Of a DNA stretch of 64,000 nucleotides, positions 50,088-59,704 are shown piece by piece. Below the pieces are notes generated by a model that was not told the DNA's origin, searched no databases, and saw only the letters and a list, made by a program, of their open reading frames with translations. The DNA lies in contig NZ_QJVJ01000007.1 in NCBI RefSeq assembly GCF_003217775.1, positions 372,001 to 436,000 on the forward strand, given 5' to 3'. The DNA comes from Paenibacillus flagellatus (GTDB lineage Bacteria > Bacillota > Bacilli > Paenibacillales > NBRC-103111). Position 1 is the stretch's first letter. Each line of letters opens with the position of its first letter. The position numbers were made by a program, and so were the translations under genes.

Positions 50088-50852
50088 ATGGGATTCGCGA
50101 ATCAAAAGGAGAGACTTTCGCCGCTGACCGGCGCGCAAATCCGGGAGTACGGCGAAAACGGGTACGTGCTGCTGCGCGGCGGCTGCAGCCACGACTTGAT
50201 CGACGCGTTCAACGCGCACATTTATACGATCCGTTCGTCGGACGATATGCCGGACTGGGCGAAGCCTCGCGCCGGCGTCGTCGTCTCCCCGGCGGACCGG
50301 TTCTCGGTGCGGCTGTTCAACCCGCACCGGCACGACGGCTTCGCGCTGCAAATGATGAAGCTGCCGGTCATACGGGGCGCGCTCGCGCAGCTGATGGGCG
50401 GAGAGGCGTGCGGCGTGCAAAGCATGTACTTTTACAAGGAGCCGGGGTCGAAGGGACAGGCGGCGCATCAGGATTACTACTACATCCAGAACGAGCCGCG
50501 CTCCATGATCGCGGGCTACGTGGCGCTGGAGCGGATCGACGAGGACAACGGCTGCCTACGGGTCGTTCCCGGGAGCCACAAGCTCGGGCTGCTGCCCCAC
50601 GGGGCGGTCCGCAACAAGGAGGAGCACGAGCCGTGGACCGACGAGACGGAGGGCGTCGACCTGAGCCGGGAAATTCCCGTCGTCATGGAGAAGGGAGACA
50701 TCCTGTTCTTCCACGAGCTGCTCGTACATTCGTCCACGCGCAACCGGACGAAGGACCGATGGCGGCGCTCGTACGTCTGTCACTACATCCGCCACGATTC
50801 GGAAATTACGCAACGGGAAGATTTGAAGAAAAAAATCCGTCTCGACGATTGA
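50088..50852 (+). CDS. phytanoyl-CoA dioxygenase (PhyH) family protein
   Basis: 254 residues from the ATG at 50088 (GGAGGG upstream). Fe(II)/2-oxoglutarate fold: opening FxENGYVLLRGGCS-like NGYVLLRGG near residue 24, the iron site HQDYYYIQ (His-x-Asp, near 125) and the distal His in ELLVHSSTRNRTKDRWRRSYVCHYI with the 2-oxoglutarate Arg (about 207-230). It hydroxylates a small molecule in the cytoplasm; substrate unknown. The AraC gene starts 17 bases later in the same direction and probably controls it. Confidence 0.88.
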   Translation: MGFANQKERLSPLTGAQIREYGENGYVLLRGGCSHDLIDAFNAHIYTIRSSDDMPDWAKPRAGVVVSPADRFSVRLFNPHRHDGFALQMMKLPVIRGALAQLMGGEACGVQSMYFYKEPGSKGQAAHQDYYYIQNEPRSMIAGYVALERIDEDNGCLRVVPGSHKLGLLPHGAVRNKEEHEPWTDETEGVDLSREIPVVMEKGDILFFHELLVHSSTRNRTKDRWRRSYVCHYIRHDSEITQREDLKKKIRLDD

Positions 50853-50869
50853 GGAAAGGAGGGACGCCG

Positions 50870-51700
50870 ATGGAGGGGACGGGCGAAGGCGAATGGCTGC
50901 CGCTTGCGGCGATCCGTTCCGCATATCCGGGCTCGATCGTCTACCCGCCGGGCGGGACTCACGGGCCGCGCCTGCAGGGAGACGTGCAAATCGTCGTGCT
51001 GCACACCGGCTCGATTCGTCTCGCGGTCGACGACGACGTGCGCGACATCGCCGCGGGGACGATGGTGCTGCTGACGCCGGGGCGCCGGGAGCATTTCGCC
51101 TTCTCGGAGACGGAGGACAGCTGGCATACGTGGGTGACGCTCGTCACCGATCCGCTGCCGCCCGAAGCGATGCGCCGGCTTGCGGAGCTGCCGCCCATGC
51201 TGCCGGCGGCGGAGACGATGAACCGGCTGATCGGCGTCATGCTTGCCTGCCGCGACGGCCGCGCGCCCGACGACGGTCCGCTCCTGCGGACGCTGGCGTT
51301 GTCGGCGCTGCAGCTGTACGCGGCGGAATCGTCCGCGCGCGCCGATCCGCGAGGCGGGGTGCACCGCGCCGTCACGCTGGCGAAGGACGCGATCCGGTGG
51401 CGCTACGCCGAGGAGCTGAGGCTGTGCGACTTGGCTGATGCCGCCCACGTCTCGCCGGAGCATCTGATCCGCCTGTTCCGGCAGTACGAAGGCGTCTCGC
51501 CGATGCACTATTTGTGGAGGTTTCGCGTGGAGCGAAGCGGCGAGCTGCTGCGCGGCACCGGGCTCGGCGTCCAGGAGGTGGCGCTGGCGTCCGGCTTCAA
51601 GAACGGCCACCATTTCGCCCGGCTGTTCCGGCGTACGACGGGGATGACGCCGACGGAGTACCGGAGCGGGTTCGTCCGGAAGCCGCCCGTCACAACGTAA
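50870..51700 (+). CDS. AraC family transcriptional regulator
   Basis: 276 residues from the ATG at 50870 (AAAGGAGGGA upstream). N-terminal cupin-like sensor (VVLHTGSIRLAVDDDVRDIAAGTMVLLTPGRREHFAF) and C-terminal AraC double helix-turn-helix (LRLCDLADAAHVSPEHLIRLFRQYEGVSPMHYLWRFRVERS, then GVQEVALASGFKNGHHFARLFRRTTGMTPTEYR). It follows the PhyH gene in an operon. Its last 11 bases overlap the convergent xylR 3' end. Confidence 0.92.
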   Translation: MEGTGEGEWLPLAAIRSAYPGSIVYPPGGTHGPRLQGDVQIVVLHTGSIRLAVDDDVRDIAAGTMVLLTPGRREHFAFSETEDSWHTWVTLVTDPLPPEAMRRLAELPPMLPAAETMNRLIGVMLACRDGRAPDDGPLLRTLALSALQLYAAESSARADPRGGVHRAVTLAKDAIRWRYAEELRLCDLADAAHVSPEHLIRLFRQYEGVSPMHYLWRFRVERSGELLRGTGLGVQEVALASGFKNGHHFARLFRRTTGMTPTEYRSGFVRKPPVTT

Positions 51701-52853
51701 CCCGCTCCTTGGCGAAAAAGGCCGAGATCGCGTAATGCGCGGCGCCGAGCACGGCGGAATGCGTGTCGAGCGAGGCGAAGCGGATTTGCGCCTGCCTGCG
51801 GTGGAACGGGAGCGACCGCATCGAGACGACTCGCTCGATCGCGTTGCGGATCCACGGCTCGGCGCGGGTCATCTGGTTGCCGATGACGACGAGCTCCGGG
51901 TTGAACGTGTTGACGATGTTGGCGATGCCGACGCCGAGGCTTTCCCCGACCTCGTGGAAAAGGCGGATCGCTTCGGGGGAGCCTTGGCACGCCGCCTCGA
52001 CGAGCCCGTCGAACCGCTCGATGCCGAGCGGCTTCGCCATGTCCATCAGCGCGCGCTCCGACGCATACTGCTCCCAGCAGCCCTTGTTGCCGCAAGGGCA
52101 TTTTTTGCCGTTCGTTTCGATCGTCGTATGTCCGATTTCGCCGGAAAAGCCGCCCGATCCTTTCATGAGATGCTTGCCGATGACGATGCCCGCCCCGATG
52201 CCCGTGCCGACGCTCAAGTAGACGATATCGGACGCCTCCTTGCCGGCCCCGTAATACATCTCCCCGAGCGCACCGGCGTTCGCCTCGTTGTCGATCGCGA
52301 CCGGAATGCCGAGCGCGTCCTGTACGAGCCGCTGCAGCTCGACGTTTTCCCATTCGAGGTTGGGCGCGAACAGCACCGTCCCTTTGTCGTCGACGATGCC
52401 TGCGACGCCGATGCCGGCGCCGACGATGCCGTACGGGCTTTCGGGCGCTTGCGCGATCAGCGCCTTCACGGTGGCGGCCAGCACGTCCAGCGCGTAGTCG
52501 GCGTCCCGCCGCTCGAGCTCGCGCTGCTCCTCGGCGACGATGCGTCCCTCCAGGTCGGTCAGGACGGCGAGCGCGTAGCGGACGCCGAGATCGATGCCGA
52601 CCGCGTACCCGGCCGTCCGGTTGAAAAGCAGCATGACCGGCTTGCGCCCGCCGCTCGACCGGCCGAGACCGATTTCGGACGCGAGCTTCTCCTCGATCAG
52701 CTCCCCCGCGAGCGTCGAGACGGTTCCTTTGTTGAGCCCCGTCAAGTCGGACAGCTGCGCGCGGGAGAGCGGGCCGTGCTTGCGGATCGCGTCGAGCACG
52801 ATCGCTTTGTTTATTTTTTTGACGAGATATTGATCCCCGGTTGTCGTGTTCAA
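51690..52853 (-). CDS. xylR: xylose repressor (ROK family)
   Basis: 387 residues. N-terminal winged helix (IVLDAIRKHGPLSRAQLSDLTGLNKGTVSTLAGELIEEKL, residues 18-57), then the ROK sugar-binding/kinase-like domain: YAVGIDLGVRYALAVLTDL, VYLSVGTGIGAGIVIG and the ROK zinc site GHTTIETNGKKCPCGNKGCWEQYAS (about 247-271). Divergent from xylA with shared operators, the classical Bacillus arrangement: xylose releases XylR from the xyl operators. Confidence 0.94.
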   Translation of the reverse strand: MNTTTGDQYLVKKINKAIVLDAIRKHGPLSRAQLSDLTGLNKGTVSTLAGELIEEKLASEIGLGRSSGGRKPVMLLFNRTAGYAVGIDLGVRYALAVLTDLEGRIVAEEQRELERRDADYALDVLAATVKALIAQAPESPYGIVGAGIGVAGIVDDKGTVLFAPNLEWENVELQRLVQDALGIPVAIDNEANAGALGEMYYGAGKEASDIVYLSVGTGIGAGIVIGKHLMKGSGGFSGEIGHTTIETNGKKCPCGNKGCWEQYASERALMDMAKPLGIERFDGLVEAACQGSPEAIRLFHEVGESLGVGIANIVNTFNPELVVIGNQMTRAEPWIRNAIERVVSMRSLPFHRRQAQIRFASLDTHSAVLGAAHYAISAFFAKERVTL

Positions 52854-52879
52854 GTCGAATCCCTCGTTTGTATAAGCGT

Positions 52880-52984
52880 TGGACTAATAGGTCCAGTGTA
52901 TTTTAGGTGGTTAAAAAGTTCAACCACGATTTTTGCGAAGACTTTGTTTAACCGATGTACAAAGTGAGCGGCGTTTGCTATGAT
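52880..52984. promoter_or_regulatory. xylR/xylA divergent control region with two palindromes
   Basis: Minus-strand promoter for xylR: TTGAAC (52918-52923), 17 bp, TACACT (52895-52900). Plus-strand promoter for xylA: TGTACA (52956-52961), 17 bp, extended -10 TGCTATGAT (hexamer 52979-52984). Palindrome TGGAC-TAATAG-GTCCA (52880-52895) touches the xylR -10; GTGGTT-N9-AACCAC (52907-52927) covers its spacer and -35. These are candidate XylR operators, though they differ from the Bacillus operator sequence I know. Confidence 0.6.
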
Positions 52985-53028
52985 GGGGGCAGGCAATCTG
53001 CAACCAATCCAACGTGGAGGGATTCAAC

Positions 53029-54345
53029 GTGTCCTATTTTTCCAACGTCGCGGCGATACGTTTCGAAGGACCCCGCTCGACCAATCCGCTCGCCTTCAAG
53101 CATTACAATCCCGACGAGGTCGTGGCCGGGAAGCCGATGCGCGACCATTTGCGGTTCGCGGTCGCCTACTGGCACGCGTTGACGGGGACGGGCTCGGATC
53201 CGTTCGGCGCCGGTACGGCCGAGCGCGATTGGGACCGGTTCAGCGGCATGGACCTGGCCAAGGCGAGGGTGGAGGCGGCGTTCGAGCTGATCGTCAAGCT
53301 GAACGTGCCGTACTTCTGCTTCCATGACCGCGATATCGCGCCGGAGGGCGATACGCTGCGGGAGACGAACCGCAACCTCGATACGATCGTGGCGATGATC
53401 AAGGAACATATGAAGTCGACGGGCGTGAAGCTGCTGTGGAACACGGCGAACATGTTCACGAACCCGCGCTTCGTGCACGGGGCGGGGACGACGAACAACG
53501 CCGATGTATACGCTTACGCGGCGGCTCAGGTGAAGAAGGGGCTCGAGGTCGGCAAGGAGCTCGGCGCGGAAAACTACGTGTTCTGGGGCGGCCGGGAAGG
53601 CTACGAGACGCTGCTGAATACGAACATGCAGCTCGAGCTCGACAATTTGGCCCGCCTGTACCGGATGGCGATCGACTACGCCAAGGAAATCGGGTTCGAC
53701 GCGCAGTTTTTGATCGAGCCGAAGCCGAAGGAGCCGACGAAGCACCAATACGACTTCGACGCGGCGACGACGATCGCGTTTCTCCAGCATTACGGGCTGA
53801 AGGATCATTTCAAGCTGAACTTGGAGGCGAACCATGCGACGCTCGCGGGACATACGTTCGAGCACGAGCTGCGAGTCGCCCGGATGCACGGGTTGCTCGG
53901 CTCGCTCGACGCGAACCAAGGCGATCTGCTGCTCGGCTGGGATACGGACGAATTTCCGACCGATCTGTACGCGACGACGCTGACGATGTACGAGGTGCTG
54001 CAAAACGGCGGGCTCGGCCGCGGCGGCATCAACTTCGACGCCAAGGTGCGGCGCGGCTCGTTCGAGCCGGAGGACTTGTTCCACGCGCATATCGCGGGTA
54101 TGGACGCTTACGCGAAAGGGCTGAAGACGGCCGCGAAGCTGCTCGAGGACCGCGTCCTCGAGGACGCGGTCGACCGGCGCTACGCCAGCTTCAAGGAAGG
54201 CGTTGGCCTCGATATCGTCTCCGGCAAGGCGACGCTCGCGAGTCTCGAGCAGTATGCGCTCGATCATGACAAGCCGATCCGCAACGTTTCGGGACGCCAG
54301 GAGCGGCTGAAAGCGGTGCTGAACGACTATTTGCTGTCGGAGTAA
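53029..54345 (+). CDS. xylA: xylose isomerase
   Basis: 438 residues from a GTG at 53029 with GGAGGG seven bases upstream; a GTG at 53014 would sit on the ribosome-binding site. Class II xylose isomerase: [13 protein letters not shown] near residue 98 (active-site His), [14 protein letters not shown] near 185, [18 protein letters not shown] near 229 (metal ligands), [17 protein letters not shown] near 265, [22 protein letters not shown] near 293. Interconverts D-xylose and D-xylulose. First gene of the xyl operon, followed by xylB after 43 bases. Confidence 0.97.
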   Translation: MSYFSNVAAIRFEGPRSTNPLAFKHYNPDEVVAGKPMRDHLRFAVAYWHALTGTGSDPFGAGTAERDWDRFSGMDLAKARVEAAFELIVKLNVPYFCFHDRDIAPEGDTLRETNRNLDTIVAMIKEHMKSTGVKLLWNTANMFTNPRFVHGAGTTNNADVYAYAAAQVKKGLEVGKELGAENYVFWGGREGYETLLNTNMQLELDNLARLYRMAIDYAKEIGFDAQFLIEPKPKEPTKHQYDFDAATTIAFLQHYGLKDHFKLNLEANHATLAGHTFEHELRVARMHGLLGSLDANQGDLLLGWDTDEFPTDLYATTLTMYEVLQNGGLGRGGINFDAKVRRGSFEPEDLFHAHIAGMDAYAKGLKTAAKLLEDRVLEDAVDRRYASFKEGVGLDIVSGKATLASLEQYALDHDKPIRNVSGRQERLKAVLNDYLLSE

Positions 54346-54388
54346 CTCCGGGCGGCATGGGCCTGATGTTGAATAGGGAGGAACGCCG

Positions 54389-55900
54389 ATGAGCTATGTG
54401 ATCGGGATCGACTTGGGGACGAGCGCGGTGAAAGCGCTGCTCGTCGACCGGGACGGCCGCGTCCGCGGCGAAGCGTCCGAATCGTACCCGCTGATCTCGG
54501 AGAAGCCGGGATATAACGAGCAGGAGCCCGAGCGGTGGGTGGAAGGGACGGTGTCCGCGCTCCGGACGCTCGTCCGCGATTCGGGCGTCGAGCCGGCCGC
54601 GGTAGAGGGCGTCAGCTTCTCCGGACAAATGCACGGGCTCGTCCTGCTCGACGCGGAGCGGAACGTGCTGCGCAACGCGATTTTGTGGAACGACACGCGC
54701 ACGACCGAGCAGTGCCGCGAAATCGAGTCGGCGCTGGGCGGACGGCTGCTCGACATCGCCAAAAACCGCGCGCTCGAAGGCTTTACGCTGCCGAAGCTGC
54801 TGTGGGTGAAGCGGCACGAGCCGGAAACGTTCGCGAAGGCGGACGTCTTCCTGCTGCCGAAAGATTACGTACGCTACCGGCTGACGGGCCGTATCGCCAG
54901 CGAATATTCCGACGCGGCCGGCACGCTGCTGCTCGACGTGGCGGCCCGACGGTGGAGCGCCGACATCGCCGCCGCCTTCGGCTTGCCCGAATCGCTCCTG
55001 CCGCCGCTTGTTGCACCTCACGCCGACGTCGGCACGCTGCTGCCGGACGTCGCCGACGCGACCGGGCTTCCGTCGACGGTGCGCGTCTTCGCCGGCGGCG
55101 CGGACAACGCTTGCGGCGCGATCGGCGCCGGCATCCTGTCCGAGGGCGAGACGCTGTGCAGCATCGGCACGTCCGGCGTCGTGCTGTCGTACGTCGGCCG
55201 CGGCGACGTCGATTACGGCGGCAGGCTGCACTTCTTCAACCATGGCGAGGCGGACGCTTATTACGCGATGGGCGTGACGCTCGCGGCCGGGTACAGCCTG
55301 CAATGGTTCAAGGACGCGTTCGCGCCGCACGTTCCGTTCGAGGCGCTGCTGCGCGGGCTGGACGAGACGCCGCCGGGGGCGGGCGGACTGCTGTTCACCC
55401 CGTATATCGTCGGGGAGCGGACGCCGCATCCGGACGCGACGATTCGCGGGAGCTTCGTCGGCATGGACGCGTCGCACCGGCTCGCTCATTTTACGAGGGC
55501 GGTCGTGGAAGGGATTACGTTCTCGCTCAAGGAATCGCTCGACATCCTGCGCGGCGCGGGCCACGACATCCGGTCGCTCGTCTCGATCGGCGGCGGGGCG
55601 AAGAACGAGCATTGGCTGCAAATGCAGGCCGACATTTTCGGCGCGGACATTCACAAGCTCGAGAGCGAGCAAGGCCCCGCGATGGGCGCCGCGATGCTGG
55701 CCGCGTACGGCTGCGGCTGGTTCGGGTCGCTCGCCGAATGCGCGGCGGTCTTCATCAAGCGGAGCAGGACGTTCCGGCCGCGCGAGGAGCAGCGTGCGGC
55801 ATACGACCGTCTGTTCCGGGCGTATCAAAGCGTCTATGGGCATACGCGGGAGCTGAACGAGGCGCTGGCGGCGTTTCGTAAGCCGCAGGCACAAGCGTAA
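54389..55900 (+). CDS. xylB: xylulokinase
   Basis: 503 residues, FGGY kinase. N-domain: YVIGIDLGTSAVKALLVDRDG (phosphate-1 loop), SFSGQMHGLVLLD near 75 (substrate), ILWNDTRTTEQC; C-domain: AGGADNACGAIGAGIL near 230 and ISIGGGAKNEHWLQMQADIFG near 395 (adenosine site). It phosphorylates D-xylulose for the pentose phosphate pathway. GGGAGGAACGCCG precedes the start. Third component of the xyl locus after xylR and xylA. Confidence 0.95.
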   Translation: MSYVIGIDLGTSAVKALLVDRDGRVRGEASESYPLISEKPGYNEQEPERWVEGTVSALRTLVRDSGVEPAAVEGVSFSGQMHGLVLLDAERNVLRNAILWNDTRTTEQCREIESALGGRLLDIAKNRALEGFTLPKLLWVKRHEPETFAKADVFLLPKDYVRYRLTGRIASEYSDAAGTLLLDVAARRWSADIAAAFGLPESLLPPLVAPHADVGTLLPDVADATGLPSTVRVFAGGADNACGAIGAGILSEGETLCSIGTSGVVLSYVGRGDVDYGGRLHFFNHGEADAYYAMGVTLAAGYSLQWFKDAFAPHVPFEALLRGLDETPPGAGGLLFTPYIVGERTPHPDATIRGSFVGMDASHRLAHFTRAVVEGITFSLKESLDILRGAGHDIRSLVSIGGGAKNEHWLQMQADIFGADIHKLESEQGPAMGAAMLAAYGCGWFGSLAECAAVFIKRSRTFRPREEQRAAYDRLFRAYQSVYGHTRELNEALAAFRKPQAQA

Positions 55901-56055
55901 AAGCAAGCGCCGGCAGAGGCATAGGCACAGGAATAAGCAAAGTCACAATCGCAGTCACTCGCTTGGCGGGCATCATCGATCCTATTGAGGCCGCTTCGCT
56001 TCCCCTGCAAAGGAATCGGCGGCTCCCTTTATCCCCTGTAAGGAGGACGAATCGA

Positions 56056-57222
56056 ATGGCGATGGATCAAGTTCGGGTCGGCATGATCGGCTATAAATTT
56101 ATGGGCAAGGCGCACAGCCACGCGTACCGGGACCTTCCGATGTTTTTTCCGGAGACGCCGCGTCCGGTCATGAAGGCGATTTGCGGACGCAACGAGGCGG
56201 GCGTGAATCAGGCGGCGAAGCAGTTCGGCTGGGAGGAAGCGGTGACGGATTGGCGGGAGCTCGTCCGCCGCGACGATATCGACCTCGTCGACATTAATGC
56301 GCCGAGCGACGCTCACAAGGAGATCGCGATCGAGGCGGCGAAGGCGGGCAAGCATCTGTTCTGCGAGAAGCCGCTTGCGCTCACGCTGGCCGACGCCCGC
56401 GAAATGCTGGAAGCGGCGGAGGCGGCCGGCGTCAAGCATATGATCGGCTTCAACTACCGGTTCGCACCTGCGGTCCGTCTCGCGAAGAAGCTGATCGACG
56501 AAGGGCGGCTCGGGCGCATTTACCATTTCCGCGCCGTCTTTCTGCAGGACTGGATTCTCGACCCGGACTTCCCGCTCGTCTGGCGGCTCGACAAAAACGT
56601 GGCGGGCTCGGGCTCGCACGGCGATCTCGGCGCGCATCTGATCGATATGGCGCATTATTTGATCGGCGAAATGACGGACGTCGTCGGCATGAGCGAGACG
56701 TTTATCAAGGAGCGGCCGATGCCGAGCTCGATGACCGGGCTTAGCGCCCGCGGCAGCAAGGACGCGCCGAAGGGGCCGGTTACCGTCGACGACGCGACGC
56801 TGTTCCTGGCCCGGTTTCGGAACGGCGCGCTCGGCAGCTTCGAGGCGACGCGGTTCGCGGCCGGCCACCGGTGCACGAACGGCTTCGAGATCAACGGCAG
56901 CCTCGGCAGCGTACAGTTCGACTTCGAGCGGATGAACGAGCTGCAAGTGTACTTCACCGACGACGCAGCCGACGTGCAAGGGTTCCGCCGCGTGCTCGCG
57001 ACCGACCCGGCTCATGCGTACGCGGAGGCGTGGTGGCCGCCGGGACATACGATCGGCTACGAGCATACGTTCATCCACGAAACGGTGGAGCTGATGGAAG
57101 CGCTTCGCGACGACCGCGAGCCGATGCCGAACTTCCGCGACGGCGTCCGCTGCCAGGCGGTGCTCGAAGCGGTGGAGCGCTCGGTCGAGCAGAAGCGGTG
57201 GGTCCAAATTAGCGAAATGTGA
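56056..57222 (+). CDS. Gfo/Idh/MocA family oxidoreductase
   Basis: 388 residues from the ATG at 56056 (AAGGAGG upstream). Rossmann start VRVGMIGYKFMGKAHSHAY, with the Gly motif slightly altered (GYKFMGKAH), typical of the YrbE/inositol-dehydrogenase-like subgroup; FCEKPLALTLADAREM near 104 is the family catalytic Lys motif. The C-domain has GSGSHGDLGAHLIDMAHYLIGEM near 184. Likely a sugar or cyclitol dehydrogenase. First of three genes (oxidoreductase, ThuA, oxidoreductase) with gaps of 13 and 19 bases, a layout often seen for oxidised disaccharide or keto-sugar breakdown. Confidence 0.92.
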   Translation: MAMDQVRVGMIGYKFMGKAHSHAYRDLPMFFPETPRPVMKAICGRNEAGVNQAAKQFGWEEAVTDWRELVRRDDIDLVDINAPSDAHKEIAIEAAKAGKHLFCEKPLALTLADAREMLEAAEAAGVKHMIGFNYRFAPAVRLAKKLIDEGRLGRIYHFRAVFLQDWILDPDFPLVWRLDKNVAGSGSHGDLGAHLIDMAHYLIGEMTDVVGMSETFIKERPMPSSMTGLSARGSKDAPKGPVTVDDATLFLARFRNGALGSFEATRFAAGHRCTNGFEINGSLGSVQFDFERMNELQVYFTDDAADVQGFRRVLATDPAHAYAEAWWPPGHTIGYEHTFIHETVELMEALRDDREPMPNFRDGVRCQAVLEAVERSVEQKRWVQISEM

Positions 57223-57235
57223 GGAGGCCGACGAC

Positions 57236-57979
57236 GTGGGCAAGCACAAAAAAGCGTTGATCGTATGGGGCGGCTGGCTCGGACACCAGCCGGAGGAGGT
57301 TGCCGGCATATTCCGCGGCGTGCTGGAGGAGGAAGGGTTCGAGGTCGAGGTGTCGAACACGCTGGAATCGTTCGCCGACGGGGAGAAGCTGAAGGCGCTC
57401 GACCTGATCGTGCCGGTCTGGACGATGGGCCAAATCGAGCAGGACTTCGTGAACAACGTCTCGGCGGCGGTGCAAAGCGGCGTCGGCCTTGCGGGCTGCC
57501 ACGGCGGCATGTGCGATTCGTCCCGCACGAACGTCGACTGGCAGTTCATGACCGGCGGCCAATGGGTGGCGCATCCGGGCAACGACGGCGTCGAGTACGT
57601 CGTCCACATCAAGCACAGCTCGAGCCCGATTTTGGACGGCATCGAAGATTTTACAGTGAAAACGGAGCAGTACTACATGCACGTCGATCCGGCCGTCGAG
57701 GTGCTGGCGACGACGCGGTTTCCGGTCGTGCCGGGGCCGCATTCGCTCAACAAGGCGGTCGATATGCCGGTCGTCTGGACGAAGCGGTGGGGCGTCGGCC
57801 GCGTCTACTACTGCTCGCTCGGGCACGTGGCGGCCATCGTCGACATGCCGCAGGTGAAGCTGATGATGCGGCGCGGCTTCCTGTGGGCGGCGGACGGCAA
57901 GCGTCTCGCCGAGGAGGCGGCCGCAGGCGGCGCGTCGGGCAGGCAGGCGTATACGGGCATGGCGGACAGCCAACTTTAA
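57236..57979 (+). CDS. ThuA domain protein
   Basis: 247 residues from a GTG at 57236 with GAGGAGG upstream. Class I glutamine-amidotransferase-like ThuA fold: [51 protein letters not shown] near residue 82, [17 protein letters not shown] near 142, and [15 protein letters not shown] near 185. ThuA proteins act in trehalose-related and other disaccharide utilisation alongside Gfo/Idh/MocA enzymes such as ThuB. The exact reaction is unsettled. Flanked by two such oxidoreductases in one operon. Confidence 0.9.
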   Translation: MGKHKKALIVWGGWLGHQPEEVAGIFRGVLEEEGFEVEVSNTLESFADGEKLKALDLIVPVWTMGQIEQDFVNNVSAAVQSGVGLAGCHGGMCDSSRTNVDWQFMTGGQWVAHPGNDGVEYVVHIKHSSSPILDGIEDFTVKTEQYYMHVDPAVEVLATTRFPVVPGPHSLNKAVDMPVVWTKRWGVGRVYYCSLGHVAAIVDMPQVKLMMRRGFLWAADGKRLAEEAAAGGASGRQAYTGMADSQL

Positions 57980-57998
57980 GGGCGAAAGGACGACGACG

Positions 57999-59099
57999 AT
58001 GAGCAACGTGAACATCGGCATTATCGGCTGCGGCAACATTAGCGCCGTTTACTTCAAAAATTGCAAAACGTACCGGGGGCTCGAGGTCGTCGCCTGCGCC
58101 GATCTCGACGTCGCCCGCGCGAAAGCCCGGGCGGAGGAGTTCGGCGTGCCGAAAGGCTGCTCCGTCGACGAGCTGCTCGCCGATCCGGGGATCGATCTCG
58201 TCATCAATTTGACGATTCCGGCCGCGCACGCGGAAGTGTGCCTGAAGGCGCTGAACGCGGGCAAGCACGTCTACGTCGAGAAGCCGCTCGCCGTCTCGCG
58301 CGAGGACGGGCAGCGCATCGTCGAGACGGCGAAGGCGAAAGGACTGCGAGTCGGCTGCGCGCCGGATACGTTTCTCGGCGGCGGCATCCAGACGAGCGTC
58401 AAGCTGATCCGCGACGGCTGGATCGGCCGGCCGGTCGGGGCGACCGCCTTCATGATGGGGCGCGGACACGAGCATTGGCATCCGGACCCGGCGTTTTATT
58501 ACAAAGCCGGCGGCGGCCCGATGTTCGACATGGGGCCGTATTACTTGACCGCGCTCGTGGCGGCGGTCGGTCCGATCCGCCGGGTGGCGGGGATGACGTC
58601 GACCGCGTTCGCGGAGCGGACGGTGACGAGCGCGCCGAAGTACGGCGAGACGATCCGGGTCGACGTGCCGACGCACGTCGCCGGCCTGCTCGAGTTCGCG
58701 AACGGGGCGATCGGCACGATCATCACGAGCTTCGACGTGATGGGCGGCTCGACGCTGCCGCGCATCGAAATTTACGGCAGCGAAGGGACGCTGAAGGTGC
58801 CGGACCCGAACACGTTCGGCGGTCCGGTGCAGTTCAAGCGCAAGGGGGCGGCGGAATGGAGCGACGTCCCGCTCTCGCACGGCTTCACCGAGAACGCCCG
58901 CGGCGTCGGCGTGCTCGACATGGCGAGAGCGATCGCCGAGAACCGGCCGCACCGTGCGAGCGGCGAGCTCGCGTACCACGTGCTCGAGGCGATGCACGGC
59001 TTCCACGACGCGTCGGATCAGGGGCGGCACTACGAGATGCACAGCTCGTGCGAGACGCCGGAGCCGATGCCGACGAACGCCGACAGCCTGTGGCTGTAA
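57999..59099 (+). CDS. Gfo/Idh/MocA family oxidoreductase
   Basis: 366 residues. [19 protein letters not shown] opens the Rossmann fold (GxGxxS pattern); [17 protein letters not shown] near 92 carries the catalytic Lys; [21 protein letters not shown] near 169 is the MocA-type active-site helix with the conserved Asp and the usual His replaced by Tyr (DMGPYY rather than DxGxH). Last gene of the operon with ThuA and the first dehydrogenase; a terminator follows at 59116. GGCGAAAGGACGACG is its weak ribosome-binding site. Confidence 0.92.
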   Translation: MSNVNIGIIGCGNISAVYFKNCKTYRGLEVVACADLDVARAKARAEEFGVPKGCSVDELLADPGIDLVINLTIPAAHAEVCLKALNAGKHVYVEKPLAVSREDGQRIVETAKAKGLRVGCAPDTFLGGGIQTSVKLIRDGWIGRPVGATAFMMGRGHEHWHPDPAFYYKAGGGPMFDMGPYYLTALVAAVGPIRRVAGMTSTAFAERTVTSAPKYGETIRVDVPTHVAGLLEFANGAIGTIITSFDVMGGSTLPRIEIYGSEGTLKVPDPNTFGGPVQFKRKGAAEWSDVPLSHGFTENARGVGVLDMARAIAENRPHRASGELAYHVLEAMHGFHDASDQGRHYEMHSSCETPEPMPTNADSLWL

Positions 59100-59115
59100 C
59101 GGCGTCGTTGCGAGA

Positions 59116-59139
59116 CGAGGGCCCTTCGGGGCTCTTTTT
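59116..59139 (+). terminator. terminator after the ThuA operon
   Basis: GCCC-TTCG-GGGC stem extended by GAGG/CTC and followed by TTTTTA. It reaches the stop codon of the convergent small membrane protein gene. Confidence 0.75.
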
Positions 59140-59428
59140 ATTGCGCCATCATCGATTTGACCGCTTGCACGGCGGAGCCTACGACGAAGGCCGTGCCGGC
59201 CGACAGGACGAACTCGCGAACGTAATAAGCGGCGTTCGGTCGCAGGCCGAACATTTTCGTTTTGCCTTCGGCCTGCAGGCGGGATAAAAACTGCTCCTTG
59301 CGGTCTTTGTACGACCGCAGCATGAAGGCGCAAAACACGATGCCCCACAGCACGGAAGCGACCCATACCATTGACCATGCCGCGTTGAAATAACCGACGA
59401 GGATGCCGGCGACCCAATGAATTCTCAC
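59138..59428 (-). CDS. small membrane protein of unknown function
   Basis: 96 residues from a GTG at 59428 preceded by GGAGGGCGG. Two hydrophobic stretches: VAGILVGYFNAAWSMVWVASVLWGIVFCAFML (residues about 6-37) and YVREFVLSAGTAFVVGSAVQAV near the C-terminus, separated by a basic loop (RSYKDRKEQFLSRLQAEGKTKMFG). A longer in-frame version would run through unrelated sequence. I recognise no family. Confidence 0.65.
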   Translation of the reverse strand: MRIHWVAGILVGYFNAAWSMVWVASVLWGIVFCAFMLRSYKDRKEQFLSRLQAEGKTKMFGLRPNAAYYVREFVLSAGTAFVVGSAVQAVKSMMAQ

Positions 59429-59670
59429 GGTATATCCGCCCTCCGAACCGAGTAAGGTAGTCCATTCAGTATAGCATACATTCGCGAATGCGTCCGCGTT
59501 CCGCCGCGAGCGGTCGCGGACCTTCGTTACGGTGGCGGCAGCGTCCAGGAAGCCGCCTGCTGGACCGCAACAAGTTGGAGCGGATTGGAGCAAGCGCCCG
59601 CGAAGACGATTGCCCGGTGCGGCTCCTTTTTTCGGGTATTCGGAAGTTATGGTGGTTTTTTCTAAAAGAC
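59429..59670. other. intergenic stretch
   Basis: About 240 bases without a supported gene. The composition changes sharply from G+C-rich to A/T-rich near 59640, the probable edge of an acquired segment. Confidence 0.4.
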
Positions 59671-59698
59671 TTGATTTGTAACGATATCTTAGTACAAT
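59671..59698 (+). promoter_or_regulatory. promoter of the ArsR-family gene, possibly giving a leaderless mRNA
   Basis: TTGATT (59671-59676), 16 bp, TACAAT (59693-59698). The ATG at 59705 begins six bases after the -10 hexamer, where transcription should start, and no Shine-Dalgarno sequence is present. Confidence 0.6.
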
Positions 59699-59704
59699 AG
59701 TTTT

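Noticed and set aside
49991-51700. A single 569-residue AraC protein
   Set aside because: The first half of the frame overlaps the PhyH gene in a shifted frame; the real AraC start at 50870 has AAAGGAGGGA in front.
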